Source: Posidonia oceanica (taxonomy: Eukaryota; Streptophyta; Magnoliopsida; Alismatales; Posidoniaceae). Taken from it: DNA of 64,000 nucleotides. Under the pieces are notes generated by a model that was given only the letters and a program-made list of their open reading frames with translations, made no database searches and was not told where the DNA came from. Position 1 is the first letter of the stretch. Every line of letters starts with the position of its first letter. Positions 10,741 to 22,110 of this stretch are shown here, piece by piece. The translations under genes were made by a program, and so were the position numbers. Where the stretch lies: contig JAZBRS010000029.1 in the NCBI GenBank assembly GCA_037176725.1, positions 43,038,001 through 43,102,000 of the forward strand, read 5' to 3'.

Positions 10741-12105
10741 AACCCATCGTGATAGGCATGCAATGGTCTCAATGCGGGCATGCTTCGCGGCGTCACAAGG
10801 TGACAAACGAGGTACATGCCAGTCATCACAGACCTACCCACACGGTGGGTGGTGAAATTTGAAAACCGCGAAGCCTCTAAGCGAGGCAGGCAAAAGTGGT
10901 CATCCTCGGCTCCGGTTTTCAAAAACAGGGAGAAGGGAAGAAGATAAATATATATATATATATATATTACAGCATGCATGTTTTGGTGGCTTTGGACTTA
11001 AAGCAGCTGTGCCATGCCGAGTTGTGGTCAGTGGCTCTCTTTTTCACTCTTGGCTCGGGATGAGGCCTTGGCTTTGCAGAGTATAGCCTTCGGCTGCAGG
11101 GTAGTAGAAGCGTTGGATGCAGCTTCTTAGCCTCTGTCTCAATTCTTCGGGGACCGACTACCACTTTTGACGCTCACATAATAGATCTTTCTTTTCCCCT
11201 CATGAGTGACTGGAGTTGCATCTGGCCTGCCAAGGGAGTAGAGATGTCTACAGAGAAGATTGGAGTGTGCTGCTGCGCTCGGAGGGTGGGGCCAGGTCCT
11301 CCTGATAATGTATCTCGTGCAGTTGCCGATGTGGCGCTTGAAGCTGATAGCTGAGGTGGCTTCAACACTCGTCCGCGTCACTCCTCTCATGAGCGCCTTC
11401 TTTCTTCAACTTCTTTCTGCATTTGTCTTTTGTGCTCAGCATGCATATCATGTTGTCACATTTCTTTTGCTCACATGACCTCTATTCTTTTGGATATGCA
11501 TGTCTTCGCCCTTTTGGGGTAGCAGTCCCGGATGAGGCGTTGAGAGTTTGGCTGATCGGCGTACACCCTCAACCTCTGCAATGTGTCGACAACCTCTAGC
11601 TATGCTCTGCTCTGCTTTGGTCCTCTCCATATCTGGTGAACTCTCTGGTTAAGGTGGATCTCGCCTTGGGAGTTTTTAAGCTCAACAAGACACTCTGTTC
11701 TACTCTAGTCTCACTCTGTAGCCACATGCAAGAGATGGCGCTGCTCAGGTAAGACCTGCCTGAGATCGTCACTGCTTGACATCCTTTAGGCGCTGCTTGT
11801 TTGTCCAAAGCCGGGTTTCTGATTATGCAAATGTTTGTGGGTTTTGCATATTTTAGCAGGGTAAAGGACAAACATGTTTTTGGGTTTTGCATTGGTTTTG
11901 TATTTTTATGTTTTCTGTTTAGGAAAGCATAAAAGGGAAAACCAGCAGAAAGCCGAAGAAAATATTTTTGCTGTTTTTTATTTTCTTAATTTTTTTGGCT
12001 TTATGCTTTACAAAATGCAAGAAATGATATGTACATGCAACAAATGACAATGCATGATGATAGATATGTGTAGGATGGTGGATATGCATGCAAAGTGATT
12101 GATAT
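10741..12105 (-). other. Element M: 3' region without recognisable genes
   Basis: It holds a (TA)n run at 10948-10967. A moderately G+C-rich stretch (10980-11800) has no coherent ORF or known motif. A T-rich stretch (11880-12010) follows. No pol remnant (RT, RNase H or integrase motif) is visible in any frame. Confidence 0.5.
10948..10968. repeat. (TA)n microsatellite
   Basis: About ten uninterrupted TA units. Confidence 0.95.
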
Positions 12106-12265
12106 GTGCAGGTGATAAGTTGACGGACTCATCGCCGAATAGATAGGGATATCAGCCCGAATGATAAGTTGATAGATTTATCATCGAGCAGTTAGGGTTG
12201 CCAGCCCAGTGATGATAGGTTAACGGGCCCATCACCGGATAGTTAGGGGTATCAGCCCGATGATG
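12106..12265 (-). repeat. Hairpin repeats, second cluster in M
   Basis: Three or four more units of the GATAAGTTGACGGACTCATC and ATAGATAGGGATATCAGCCC type, 1.4 kb from the first cluster. Confidence 0.75.
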
Positions 12266-12675
12266 AATGCATGCAAGAAAAAATGCAAGATTTTTAAGGT
12301 TTTTGCTGTTTTTATGCTTTTTTTGTTTTTCTGGCATGGCAAGAAAACGAAAAAACAAAACAAAACGAAAAGAAAAGACAGGACAGGAAAGAAAAGAGAG
12401 GTAAGAGGGACTTACCTGTCAGCGACCTCGGGAGGGAGGTGCTGGGTCTACCCCTACGCTGCTGATGCTATCGGTGAGATCCACTACTGCTAGTGCAGGG
12501 AGCACTGGGGTTGCTGATGCTGGAAGAAGGCACTTACCTGGACGGTGTTGCGACTGAGCTTGCTGTTGATTCTGCCGTTGTGCTTTCGAGCATCCCCTGG
12601 ACAAACAGGGAGATACAGGAAGGGGGGATTGCACCGATGGGATCGGAAGGACCCACCGGGGTAGAGCTGGATTCA

Positions 12676-14836
12676 AAGAAGATTGGGGTAAGTCCCTGAG
12701 GTTCTGGCATTCTCGAAGCCCGCAGGCTCAGAAGAGGAAGGGCCAGCTATGCTAGGGTGTGAGAGTGCAGGTGCAGGTGTGTGAGCATCCTCCTGCGTAC
12801 TAACGATGAGGGTCATGTTGTCAATCAGGTCCTGAACGACATCCTAGAGAGTGAGGCAATTATCCGTTGAATGCCCCGCGGCTCGATGGTAATCGCAATA
12901 CTTGCTTGCATTGTACCACCTCGGAAGAGGATTTGGTGGCAGGCGTGTTTCCAGAAGCCTCAGAAGCGACACAACTTGGGGAAAGACGGTGCTTAGCGGC
13001 TCACCAAGTGGGGTGAAGTCGCTCTTAGCGCGGCGGACTCGTCTCTGCCTAGGTTGTTGTCCTTGCTGAGCTTGTGCGACGTGATGCACTAGCTAAACGG
13101 TGATAGTGTGTGCAGTGGGTGCATAAATAGGTGCGGGCACTAGTAGAAAAGGATCTGGCTGACTTTCTGCAAAGGCAGGCACCTCAGGAGGATCAACGCA
13201 TGCGATAGCGTGGTGCTCGGAGCAGTCGGGAGCGGAGTTTTTGCTGCTGCTACTGCGGCGATTGTTGGTGTCGTCGGCCTGCCTAGCCAATGCAGAAAGT
13301 GCAGGGAAATGCCCACTCTACAGTGAGCTTGCCACGTGGGCGCCAGTCCTAATCAGCGATGCAAAACTAGTGATGTGCTGGCAGCGCCCCTTTGACGATC
13401 ATCTCGATAGAATCCTCCTCATAGGGTCTATCCCTGACCTGGGTGGCTGTGGAATGCCAGCGACCGACATACTCCCTGAATAGCTCTTGGGGCCTCTACC
13501 GGATGGCGACGAGATCCTCCCTCTTGGGGATCAAGTCGAGGTTGAAAGCATATTGCTCAAGGAAAGCCCGAGAAAGACCAGTCCAAGACTGAACCGCAAT
13601 CGTGTTAAGGGACGTGAACCACCTGAGCGCGAGGCCGGTCAAGCTCTTCTAGAACAGGCGGATAAGGAGCCTTTCATCAGCCTAAAGCTGAGCAAGGTCC
13701 CCGCAATATGCCTTCAGATGCGAGATGGGGCAGCCTCTACCATCATATTTATCGAAGTCTGGGATGCGGAACTTCGAAGGGAGTGCGGCCTCTGGAAAGA
13801 GATAGAGGTCACGAAATTGGTAAGGCTGGCGGTCTTGGCCTTGCACTTGACGAAGTGCTCTCTCTAGATCACCCAACCTGGTAAGGAAGGCTTCTGAGGC
13901 TACTGCTGGCGATGGTTGTGCAGCAGAGGCAGGGACCACGTATGCTGTGCGGGTCGCGCGAAAGCGCTCCTCCAGATCCACCGTCACGCGACCTGGTTTT
14001 GTAGTGTGAGGGCCAGCATACCTGTGCGAGGGTGCAAAGTGCGGTGCTATGTATGCAGGAGTCTGAACTTGATGCAAGGAAGATGGATAGATAACATGCT
14101 GTGCAGTGTAAGGTGTAGTGCAGGGGAGCAGTAGTTGTTGCACTGGCACGGTGCCGGGCAACGAGCTCGAGGGGTGCTGTGCTCTTGCCAATCCAGAAGA
14201 CTAGCCAGCAGAGGAAGGAGTTGCATGCTGTGCAAAGTGCTGTGCAGATGCAGGAGGCTGATAATGTGCCCCCATCGTCGAGGCTGTGAGGAGCTGGGGC
14301 GATGGAAAGGGCGAAAGTGCAGTGTAATGTGCCTGCAGGGCCACAGAAGGCGGCACCGGAACCTCAAGGGCTGGACGGGAATGGTAGGCCACAGTCGGGT
14401 CGAGTGCAAGAGCCATGCTTCGTAGCCTATCGGCCTTAGCCAATAAATGCTATGCTTGCGAGGCAGAGAAAGCATCGACCGACGGGTCGAGACGCGAAGA
14501 GGTATCCGCCAAAGGGGGCGCGGAAACCAAGGAAGCAATAGGAGTGGATCCTACACAAGAGGCAGCCGCAGAAGGCCGGATTCCCGAGACGAGAAGGCCC
14601 TAGGATGGAACAGAAGGCGACGCTCTTGGAGCCCTAGTGGCAGTCACCGTGGCAGACTCGGTGACAAGCTCCAGGTCGGCTAGGGTCGACCCTTGATCCA
14701 GATAAAAGGGCTGGGAAGTCTCTTGTACCAGAAGTGGAGAGGAGACAGGGGACGCCAAAGCAGGGGAAGGAGAGACCAAAGTTGGTATCTCCCCTGACGC
14801 CAAAGAGGAAGAGGGCTTGCCGGTATGCTGGGCCAT
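12676..14836 (-). pseudogene. gag: Element M: gag, broken
   Basis: The start is taken at 14836 (MAQ..., as in the other two elements). The N-terminal part is Pro/Ser/Gln-rich. The retrotransposon gag domain follows, with the block KFRIPDFDKYDGRGC near 13740 and then LKAYCGDLAQL. The zinc knuckle CDYHRAAGHSTDNC lies at 12856-12897 (CX2HX4HX4C). Gag would bind and package the element RNA. In-frame TAG codons lie at sites where the Q or N copy has CAG (for example 13679-13681 and about 45 bases further on), and there is a frameshift between 13300 and 13680. After the knuckle the frame ends near 12676. No protease, RT, RNase H or integrase follows before the 3' repeats, so M depended on another element's enzymes. 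Confidence 0.85.
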
Positions 14837-15970
14837 AGCGGACGGCGAGCAAGAGCAAATAGGTCTGTGGTTGAAGGCAGGGACACAAGACCTAAAGCGA
14901 GCTACTGTCAGAGGCGACAGACAGCTTAGAGACAGAGAGGGATGCTTAGGATCCTAGCTGAAGGAACCCACACCTACCTGCAAAACAAATAAACGCGTTA
15001 GAGGTTAGATGCAAAAAGAGTTATTAGGAGTAGTATGATGCAGATGTATGCCCTAATATGCACTCTCTCACCATGCATGTCCTGAGTAGATGACCTACCA
15101 GGACGCACTCAAAGGTAATGGGATTATGTAGACTCCAGGTCAGAAAATAAGGCTCCCATCTCGACCCTGCCAAAGCTCAGGTATAACGGGTGGTGCATTG
15201 GTGGCCTCGACCCTGCTAGAGGCATGGGTGGTACCCTCCAATAACACCGACGCGACCCCTGGGCAAAGGCGGACAGACCGACTGACTTGCGCCACGCCAA
15301 AGCGTTGGAGGCAGGAAGCCAGAACTATCCTTCTCAGACTGTGGGTAGACTCAGATGAGAAGAATGCATGCTTTCTAAATGCTGTTGTAAATGCTTTAGA
15401 GCGTTTTACTTGCGTTTTATTTAACCAAGGGGAAAATTGCAAGTTTTGGCTCTAGTTGTGCTTAGGTGTTATTGCTTTGCTTTATTGTGGCTTTTAAATT
15501 AAGCAAAGAGGGAAGCAAGCAAGTTTCTACTATCCTAGGCATGGCATATGCGAATGGGAGAGAAACAAGAAGTCATGGCGTGCAAGCAATTCACAGAGCA
15601 GGGCAAAAAGCATGAGCATGGCATGTGCAAGTGTATGTGGTCATGATAGTGAAAAGAAAACACTTATCATAGCAAAAGGCAAGTATGCATAGTATGTGCA
15701 GGTGCAGTGGCATTGCATTGGTGTAAAAGAAAGCAATCATCATCCAAAAGGCATGCATGGTTTGCCAAGCAAGTATTTAGACATGTGATGCGGGAAAATA
15801 AAGTAGCGCAAGCAATCATGGCATAAAGCAGGTAGATAAACAAGCAGGCAGGTAAGCAAGTAAGGCAAGTAGAAGCAAAAGGCAAGCAAAACACAAAAGC
15901 AAGAGGTGAGAAGGCCAAGACGAAAGTCGGAGTCTGGAATCTTCAGCGGAATATCCACTGGTGATTCCCA
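14837..15970 (-). other. Element M: leader between PBS and gag
   Basis: Non-coding on the minus strand. It contains the conserved leader block (15070-15365). Nearer the PBS there is a CTTGC/TTTGCC-rich stretch (15660-15940) like the leaders of Q and N. Confidence 0.7.
15070..15365 (-). promoter_or_regulatory. Conserved leader block (M copy)
   Basis: On the minus strand it starts CTTCTCATCTGAGTCTACCC. It shares TGAGAAGGATAGT, the GCAAGTCAGTCGGTCTGTCC region, GGGGTCGCGTCGGTGT, GGCAGGGTCGAGG and CACCACCC with N (62885-63190) and, less closely, with Q (24757-25070). No ORF is conserved across it. Confidence 0.7.
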
Positions 15971-15971
15971 T

Positions 15972-15990
15972 GTCCCCAGCAGAGTCGCCA
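15972..15990 (-). other. Element M: primer binding site (tRNA-Arg type)
   Basis: Minus strand TGGCGACTCTGCTGGGGA, one base inside the LTR end. It is complementary to the 3' end of plant tRNA-Arg (CCA plus acceptor stem; from established knowledge TGGCGACTCCGCTGGGGAT is expected), with one mismatch. Confidence 0.85.
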
Positions 15991-16639
15991 CTGTAGTAAT
16001 CCTGAATTCTGATCATCCATGCATGATGCCAAAAACTCGCGTGCACCGATCAAAATAGGCTCACTATATGCAGCAGGATTTGAGGGAAGAAACTTGACTT
16101 GAAAACGCTGGCAAAAGAAGAAAAAAGAAAAGATAAGACAAATCGGAGTCGCCACCATATCTATTGAATTAGGAGACAGGGAAAACCGAGGGTAAAGCAT
16201 GAAATGACATGCAAAATCGGAAGCAAAGAGGGGGCAAAGGGATGCAATGCGATGCGATGCTATGCTATGACTCGTGCCTAGGATAAAGGAAAGGTCTATG
16301 TGGGCCAAGAGAAAGGGCAAGGACTCTTGTTACGCACGGGGAAGGTGTTAGGCACCCCCGATACGTCCGAGAAACGGTCTTTCTTAGGCAATCTCGCGCG
16401 CTAATGCAGGGAAGTGCTAGCCTAATGCCTAAGTGCAATGAATGTCTACCTGCTATGCATGGGAAATAAATGTGCTATCTATGTGCTCAGCAACGCTGTT
16501 AGTGTTCCGAATTGGGCGAACCCTGGTTCGTGAGAACTCCTAGGTAGTAAGCATCATAGCCTTGATGTAAATGCAGGCGATAAAACAAAACTACGGGGAA
16601 AATAGGCAATGCAAACGACATGCAAAAGATAAACCAAAG

Positions 16640-16795
16640 CGGGTGCGGGAAATGGTGCAAAAGCACGGAAAATGAGGCAAAAGCGCAGAAAATGATGCAA
16701 ATGCGCAGAAAACGATGTAGGGGTGCAGAAAACAATGCAAAGGCGCAGAAGACGATGCAAGGGCACGGAAAACAATGCAAAGCAAGGTGCAAAGC
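16640..16795 (-). repeat. LTR minisatellite (M version)
   Basis: Six or seven units of about 24 bp of the type GCGCAGAAAACGATGCAAA (plus strand). Its position upstream of the LTR-end block matches the ~30-bp arrays of P, Q and R, but unit length and sequence differ. Confidence 0.75.
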
Positions 16796-17733
16796 CAAAA
16801 TAGGGGTTAGACAGCATGCATGGGGGTTGCAGTAGGCATAAGGAGCAATAAAACGTGGAAAACAACAAGCAAAGCGAAAACAACATTTTAAAATCAAGTC
16901 TAGCCAACTGCAAGCGTTGGACGCTGGCAACTGCGGCGTCCAACGTTGGACGTTGCCATTGCTGGCGTCCAACACCTGCTGGAGGCAGACAGCATGCATC
17001 TTTTGAAAAAGAATGCATTCAAGCTATATGGATGCAATACTGATGCAGAAATGCAGCTAAATAGGTGCATGACATACAGGGCTAACAGGATAGAAGATCA
17101 GAAGCAGATTCAAAGTAAAGGGCAAGCCAAGATCAAGGATCAAAGCAAGCAGGGTGTTGGACGTGTGTGAGCATGGTGTCCAACATTAGACGCCAGAGAG
17201 AAAGGCGTCCAACACAAGAAAGAAGAAAACAAGGCAAAAAAGCATACAGATAACAAAAAAAAATGGGAACATGCATTAGGGCTACTGGAGACAAGCATAA
17301 GGTAGACATGCAAGCATAGGATCACACAGAAAATCAAAAACTCACCATCTGCAACCTGTGCCAGGCATAAAGCACCACCAGAATGTTGGACGCGAGCTGA
17401 GCCAATGTCCAATGTTGGACGCCTAGACCAGCAGCGTACAACGCCCTGGGAGGCACAAACACACAAGAACTCACATGGAAAATAGCACATGAACTAAGGA
17501 AGCCATGGAATAATTGCAAAGAAAGCTAAGCATGCATGTAAACACAAGAAACATGTAAGCAAAACAGATCAGAGCAATATGCAAACAGCTAAAAGCAAAC
17601 AAAGGAGCTGGGACGTTAGACGCTGGAGACAGCAGCGTCTAATGTTGGACACTGAAGCCTCTAGCGTCCAACGCCTGCAGAATGCAAACCACCTGTGCTA
17701 AGGGGGAGCTCAGCTCTAAACCCCACCTATATG

Positions 17734-17738
17734 CATGC
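17734..17738. other. Target-site duplication of Q, left
   Basis: CATGC here and at 46190-46194. The empty site in the other M LTR has CATGC only once (6681-6685). Confidence 0.95.
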
Positions 17739-19095
17739 TGTTGACACCCCATTTTGACAGGCTTGAATCAGTTGGAGTTCTCCGATGACTTCTGGATCCA
17801 AACCTAGGTCAAACCACACCATTCCTTTTCATCTTACCCTTCAAAACAAGCCCAAACTTGACCTAAGCTTACACCCCTTTCCCTAACCCAAAACTTACCC
17901 AAAAACCATAGGAAAATCAAGCATTCCCAACTTAGCAAACCTACCCAAACACTTAGAAATTTCCAACCTAAAACCACTCCCAAAAATCCTAGAAAACCTA
18001 GGTAAAACTACCCTTTTTCTACACCTCAAAACCCTTCCAAAACTTTCTCAAAACCAAACCAAAACTGTAGGAGCAACACTAGAGACCCTAGGCTACACAC
18101 TCCACAATTTTCAGCCCTTTTCAAAACCCCTAAACCCTCCATTTACCCAAATTATTCTTTTCTCTCTCCTGGATTATTCTTTTCTCTCTCCTCTCTCTCT
18201 CCTGATTATCATCCTTCTTTTCACCACCTTCTCTCCCTTTTTCTTGCCTGGCTGTGGGCCCCCCTTGTGCTTCTATCTCTTCTCAATCTTATTTCTATTT
18301 TTATCTTATTTTTTAGCATTTTCCTTGACCTCCAAAAATTATTTTCTTTCAACTCCTCTCTTTCCTCTTTATTCCTTCATTTCTCCCTTTTCCTCTTCCT
18401 TCTAATTCCCTTTTCCTTTTTCTTACCAAATCCTTAAAAAACTCTTAAAAACTTTCAAAAACTCTAAAACAGAAGGAAAGCAAACTAAAACCCTAAAATA
18501 AATAATTAAAAACCTAAACAAACAATTAAAAAATAAAAGCCTAACTAAATCTAGCCAAAATGGAAAATCAAGAATGCAAGCTAAAAAATGCAAAATATAC
18601 AAAAAGAAAATGCTGTAAAATCAAAGAAAAAACCAAAATGTAATCAAAACAGGTAAAAGTAAAATCCTATTAAAAAACAACCAAGAAAACAAATCCTAAA
18701 AGAGAGAAAACACTTAAGAAATGCAAGGGCTAATAATTAAAAAGGAAAAACCTAACTTAACAACCCTCAAAAGAACAACTCGAAAACTTAATTAAAAAAT
18801 AAAAAACAAACAACCAAAATTTACAAACACTTAATTAAGAACTTAACAAGAAAACTTAACTAAAGAAAATATTAAAAGAACTCAACAAACAAAAATAAAA
18901 AACAAATCAGAGAAGACTTAAGAAAAAAAAAGATTAAAACCAAAAGTCAAAAACTCACTCTAATTAATTTAAAAACAAACTTTAAAAAATCCTAATTAAC
19001 ATCCGAAGTACTTAACAAGAAAAACATAATTAAGAAACAACTTAAAAAACTTAACAAACATTTAATCAAAATAAAAAATGAATCAAAAACAAAGA

Positions 19096-19331
19096 AAACC
19101 CTAAAAACCCTAATCAAAACTAAAACCCCTTTAAACCTAATTAACTAACCAAAAACAATCATTAAAAAGCTTAATCAAAGTCCTAATTTAAAACACAATC
19201 ACTCTAAAACTTTTTCTATTTTTATTTTATTTTTATCAATTTTATTTCTTTCTTCTTTCTCTTCCTCTTTCCTTTCCTTCCTTTCCTCTCTTTCTTTCTA
19301 TTCTTTTTCCTTTCTTCTCCTGCTGGGCCCA
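19096..19331 (+). promoter_or_regulatory. Possible LTR promoter: teloboxes plus site II element
   Basis: Two AAACCCTAA motifs (19096-19104, 19105-19113) stand about 220 bp upstream of the palindrome TGGGCCCA (19324-19331) and a long C/T-rich tract. A TATA-like CATAAAAC lies at 19673-19680. The telobox plus TGGGCY combination is known from plant ribosomal-protein and cell-cycle gene promoters. That it works as the promoter here is inference. Confidence 0.35.
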
Positions 19332-20929
19332 GTCCGGCCCGTCTCCCCTCCTTCCTTCTTTTCTTTCTTTCTTTTTTCTTTTCTTTCGCGCAGCCCAGCC
19401 CACGACTGCTCCTTCTCCTCTTCCACCCTTCTTCTTCCTCCTCTTCTTCTGTTTTCTTCCAGCGCCAGCCGACTCCCTCCACCTCTTCAAATTCAACTTC
19501 TCTTCTTCCCTCCTGATCCCATCAGCGCCAGCGTCCGACCTCCTCTCTCGCGTCTCTGTGGACTTTCGGGGGGCATTAATTGCCAGTCTTCTCTGTCGTC
19601 CCTTCTCTGACAGCTGTTGCTCCCGCCAGTGGCAATTCAAAAAACCACCGCGCTTCACTACGTCCCTCCTGCATAAAACCAGCACTTCATTCCCTCCTTG
19701 ATCGCCTTTTGTCATCCAGAGAGAGTGAGAGAATCCAGAGCACCCCAGCATCCGAATCCCTCTTTTCTTCCACTGAAAAACTCAACTCTTCCTCCTCCTT
19801 CATCCCACTAAAACCAGCACTCGTTCCAGGCCTCAAACCACCCAGCATTCCTCCCCCAATCGCACCTAGACAACCACCACCTCAGCCCTCCATTCCTCAC
19901 CAAATTCCACCCAGCATTTCCCCCCTGAACACTCTGAAACCACAGCAGCAACCCAACTTCTTCCTCCAAAAAATTCCCAACTCCACAGCTCACCAAATCC
20001 ACCCAAACTCCAGCATCCTACTCCCCAGAACATTGCCTTCCCAGACCACCAAACCTTCAGCCTCCATCACCATCAAAGACTAAGCCCTCCACCACAAACA
20101 CCTGCGGCCAATTTCACTAGAAATCCTTCCGACGACCTATCTTCCTCTCCAGACTACCACCAGCTCTTCCAAGCATCCACACACCTTCGCCAGACCTCTA
20201 GCAAGTCGCCGGCACCCTCCAACTGATCCAGAAGGTAGCAGACACCTCCACCCACCTCAGACGACCAGCAACCCACCCAAAATTCCGAATCTCCGCTCCG
20301 GTCATCGAAGCTTCGCTCTGACCATCCAGGAAGCTCTGGAGCACTCCACTGAAGAGATCTAGACGCTCCCGAGCCGTCGACAGTGCCTGCAACCACCGGA
20401 CGACCACTGCCGGCATGCACTGGGTCAGCCTGCGTCGGGGGAGCTCTCCGGACGTCGAAATAGGTACTGCTCCACGCCATTAGTTTAGTTTTCTTCTCTT
20501 CTTGCTTCTTCGCCTATTAGTTTAGCCTTCAATCCCCTCCTGCTCCGAGTCGTCATCGCCAGCGACTCCTTCTTCTCTAGCGAGCTCTGAGCTCGGATCG
20601 TCGAAACAGCTGCAGAACTCCCTCCCGACCATTCCCTGAGAACCGCTCGACCTCCAGGAGTACTCCGGTGACCTCAGAATGCCACGACGATGCGTCGATC
20701 ACCCGGACCACCTCCGAGTAGGTCTGCGACGCTCCGACGTCTTCTCCGGCCTGCTCCGAGTCCCGTCGCTGCTCCCCGACGCAGCCCAGACCTTCGCCGA
20801 GCCCCGGAGAGCATCACCGCCGCGTCTGCGCCTCTCCAGCACCCCCTCCTTCCTTCTCCGGGCACTGGTAGCATTTTGCTACAGTGCCTGGTTTTTTCTT
20901 CCAAACACTGTAGCTTTATTTTTGCTTAC

Positions 20930-21800
20930 CATGCTTATTTTGCCAAATATTGCATATCTGCCTTGCTTTCTTACTTTATTGCATTCTGGTCCTGCCTCTG
21001 TTTAAAGTTCATTTAATTTCGCATTTAAATCTTATGATATTGCATGAAAAACTTAAAAAATTGATTAATTGCATGTTAGTCCTTCTACAGTGTTTCTCTT
21101 CAGTGTTTTATTTAAGTTCTGGTCCTCTAGTTCTTTATTATTGCATGTTAGTCCTCCAGTAGTTAATCTGATTTAATACTCATATTTTACCTTGATATAT
21201 TGCATTTCTGGTCCCTATTGCTTTTCTTTTTTGCAGTTTAGTCCTCTGATCTGTTAACTTAGGTTTTTATTTTTCAATTTATCTTACTACATTGCATCTT
21301 TTCCTCCATATTTTCTGATTTTTGCATATAGGTCCTTCATCAATGCACAGCATGCATTTAAATGCATATTTTGCTTATAAAATTGCATTTTTGACCCTGC
21401 ATGATTTAAAAATTGCATATAGGTCCTCTACCTGCTTATAAAAATCATTTAAATGCATATTTTGCTTATAAAATTGCATTTTTGACCCTGCATGATTTAA
21501 AAATTGCATATAGGTCCCCTGTTTGCATTCCCAGACCACTCAGACCCCTGTTTTGCTGGAAAAATTTCATTTTAGACCCTGTTAATTTCAAAATTGCATG
21601 CCAACTTACCATATGATTTCAAAACTTGTCCTAATGCATGTCTATCTTGAAAAATTGCATTTTGAACCCTGTATTTTGCAAAATTGCATTCAGACCCTCC
21701 AGTTTTCAAAAACTTTGCATAAAAGCCCCAAACTTTTCAAGATCCTTGCATTTAGACCCCCACTTTTTCAAAAATTGCATATAAGGTCCCAGTTTTCTGA
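20930..21800 (+). repeat. Degenerate TTGCAT / GACCCT repeats, Q 5' LTR
   Basis: Recurring AAATTGCATTTTTGACCCT and AAATTGCATATAGGTCC units. Two adjacent units near 21370-21520 are almost identical. Confidence 0.75.
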
Positions 21801-22110
21801 AAAATCATCCCTAAGTCTTTTCTTGCATTCAGCATGCATTGCATTCATGCATTCTTACATTTGGCATTCCTTGCACACACTTAAGCATCATTAGCTCCCA
21901 CTTACATGGGAGGACCTGTTGTGCACACCCTTAGGACCTCCTGTACACTTAGATCCATTCTTCTCCTCTGTTCTGGCCCCTCTACCTTGAAGCTGGGATA
22001 TCTTCAGATCCGGCCGTTGGATCTTCTCAACCAAGCTACCTGGACGACCCCGGCGGAGCGTTCTTCAGCGTGGACCAAACAGATCTCAGATCAGGCTTCA
22101 GATTTCCAAG

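Larger units (their letters stand above)
15992..17738 (-). mobile_element. Element M: 5' LTR, part 1 (3' end of the LTR)
   Basis: The LTR ends at 15992 (minus strand ...GGATTACTACA) beside the PBS. It contains the conserved LTR-end block (16265-16560), a short minisatellite (16640-16790) and four double-palindrome modules. It is cut at 17738 by element Q and resumes at 46190. Confidence 0.9.

Noticed and set aside
19096..19113. Interstitial telomere repeat
   Set aside because: Just two AAACCCTAA copies in A-rich sequence; better seen as promoter teloboxes.
19580..20083. 167-codon Pro/Ser-rich ORF in both Q LTRs (also 42247-42750)
   Set aside because: Identity follows from LTR duplication. 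R and P do not keep the frame, and composition is that of a C/T-rich leader.
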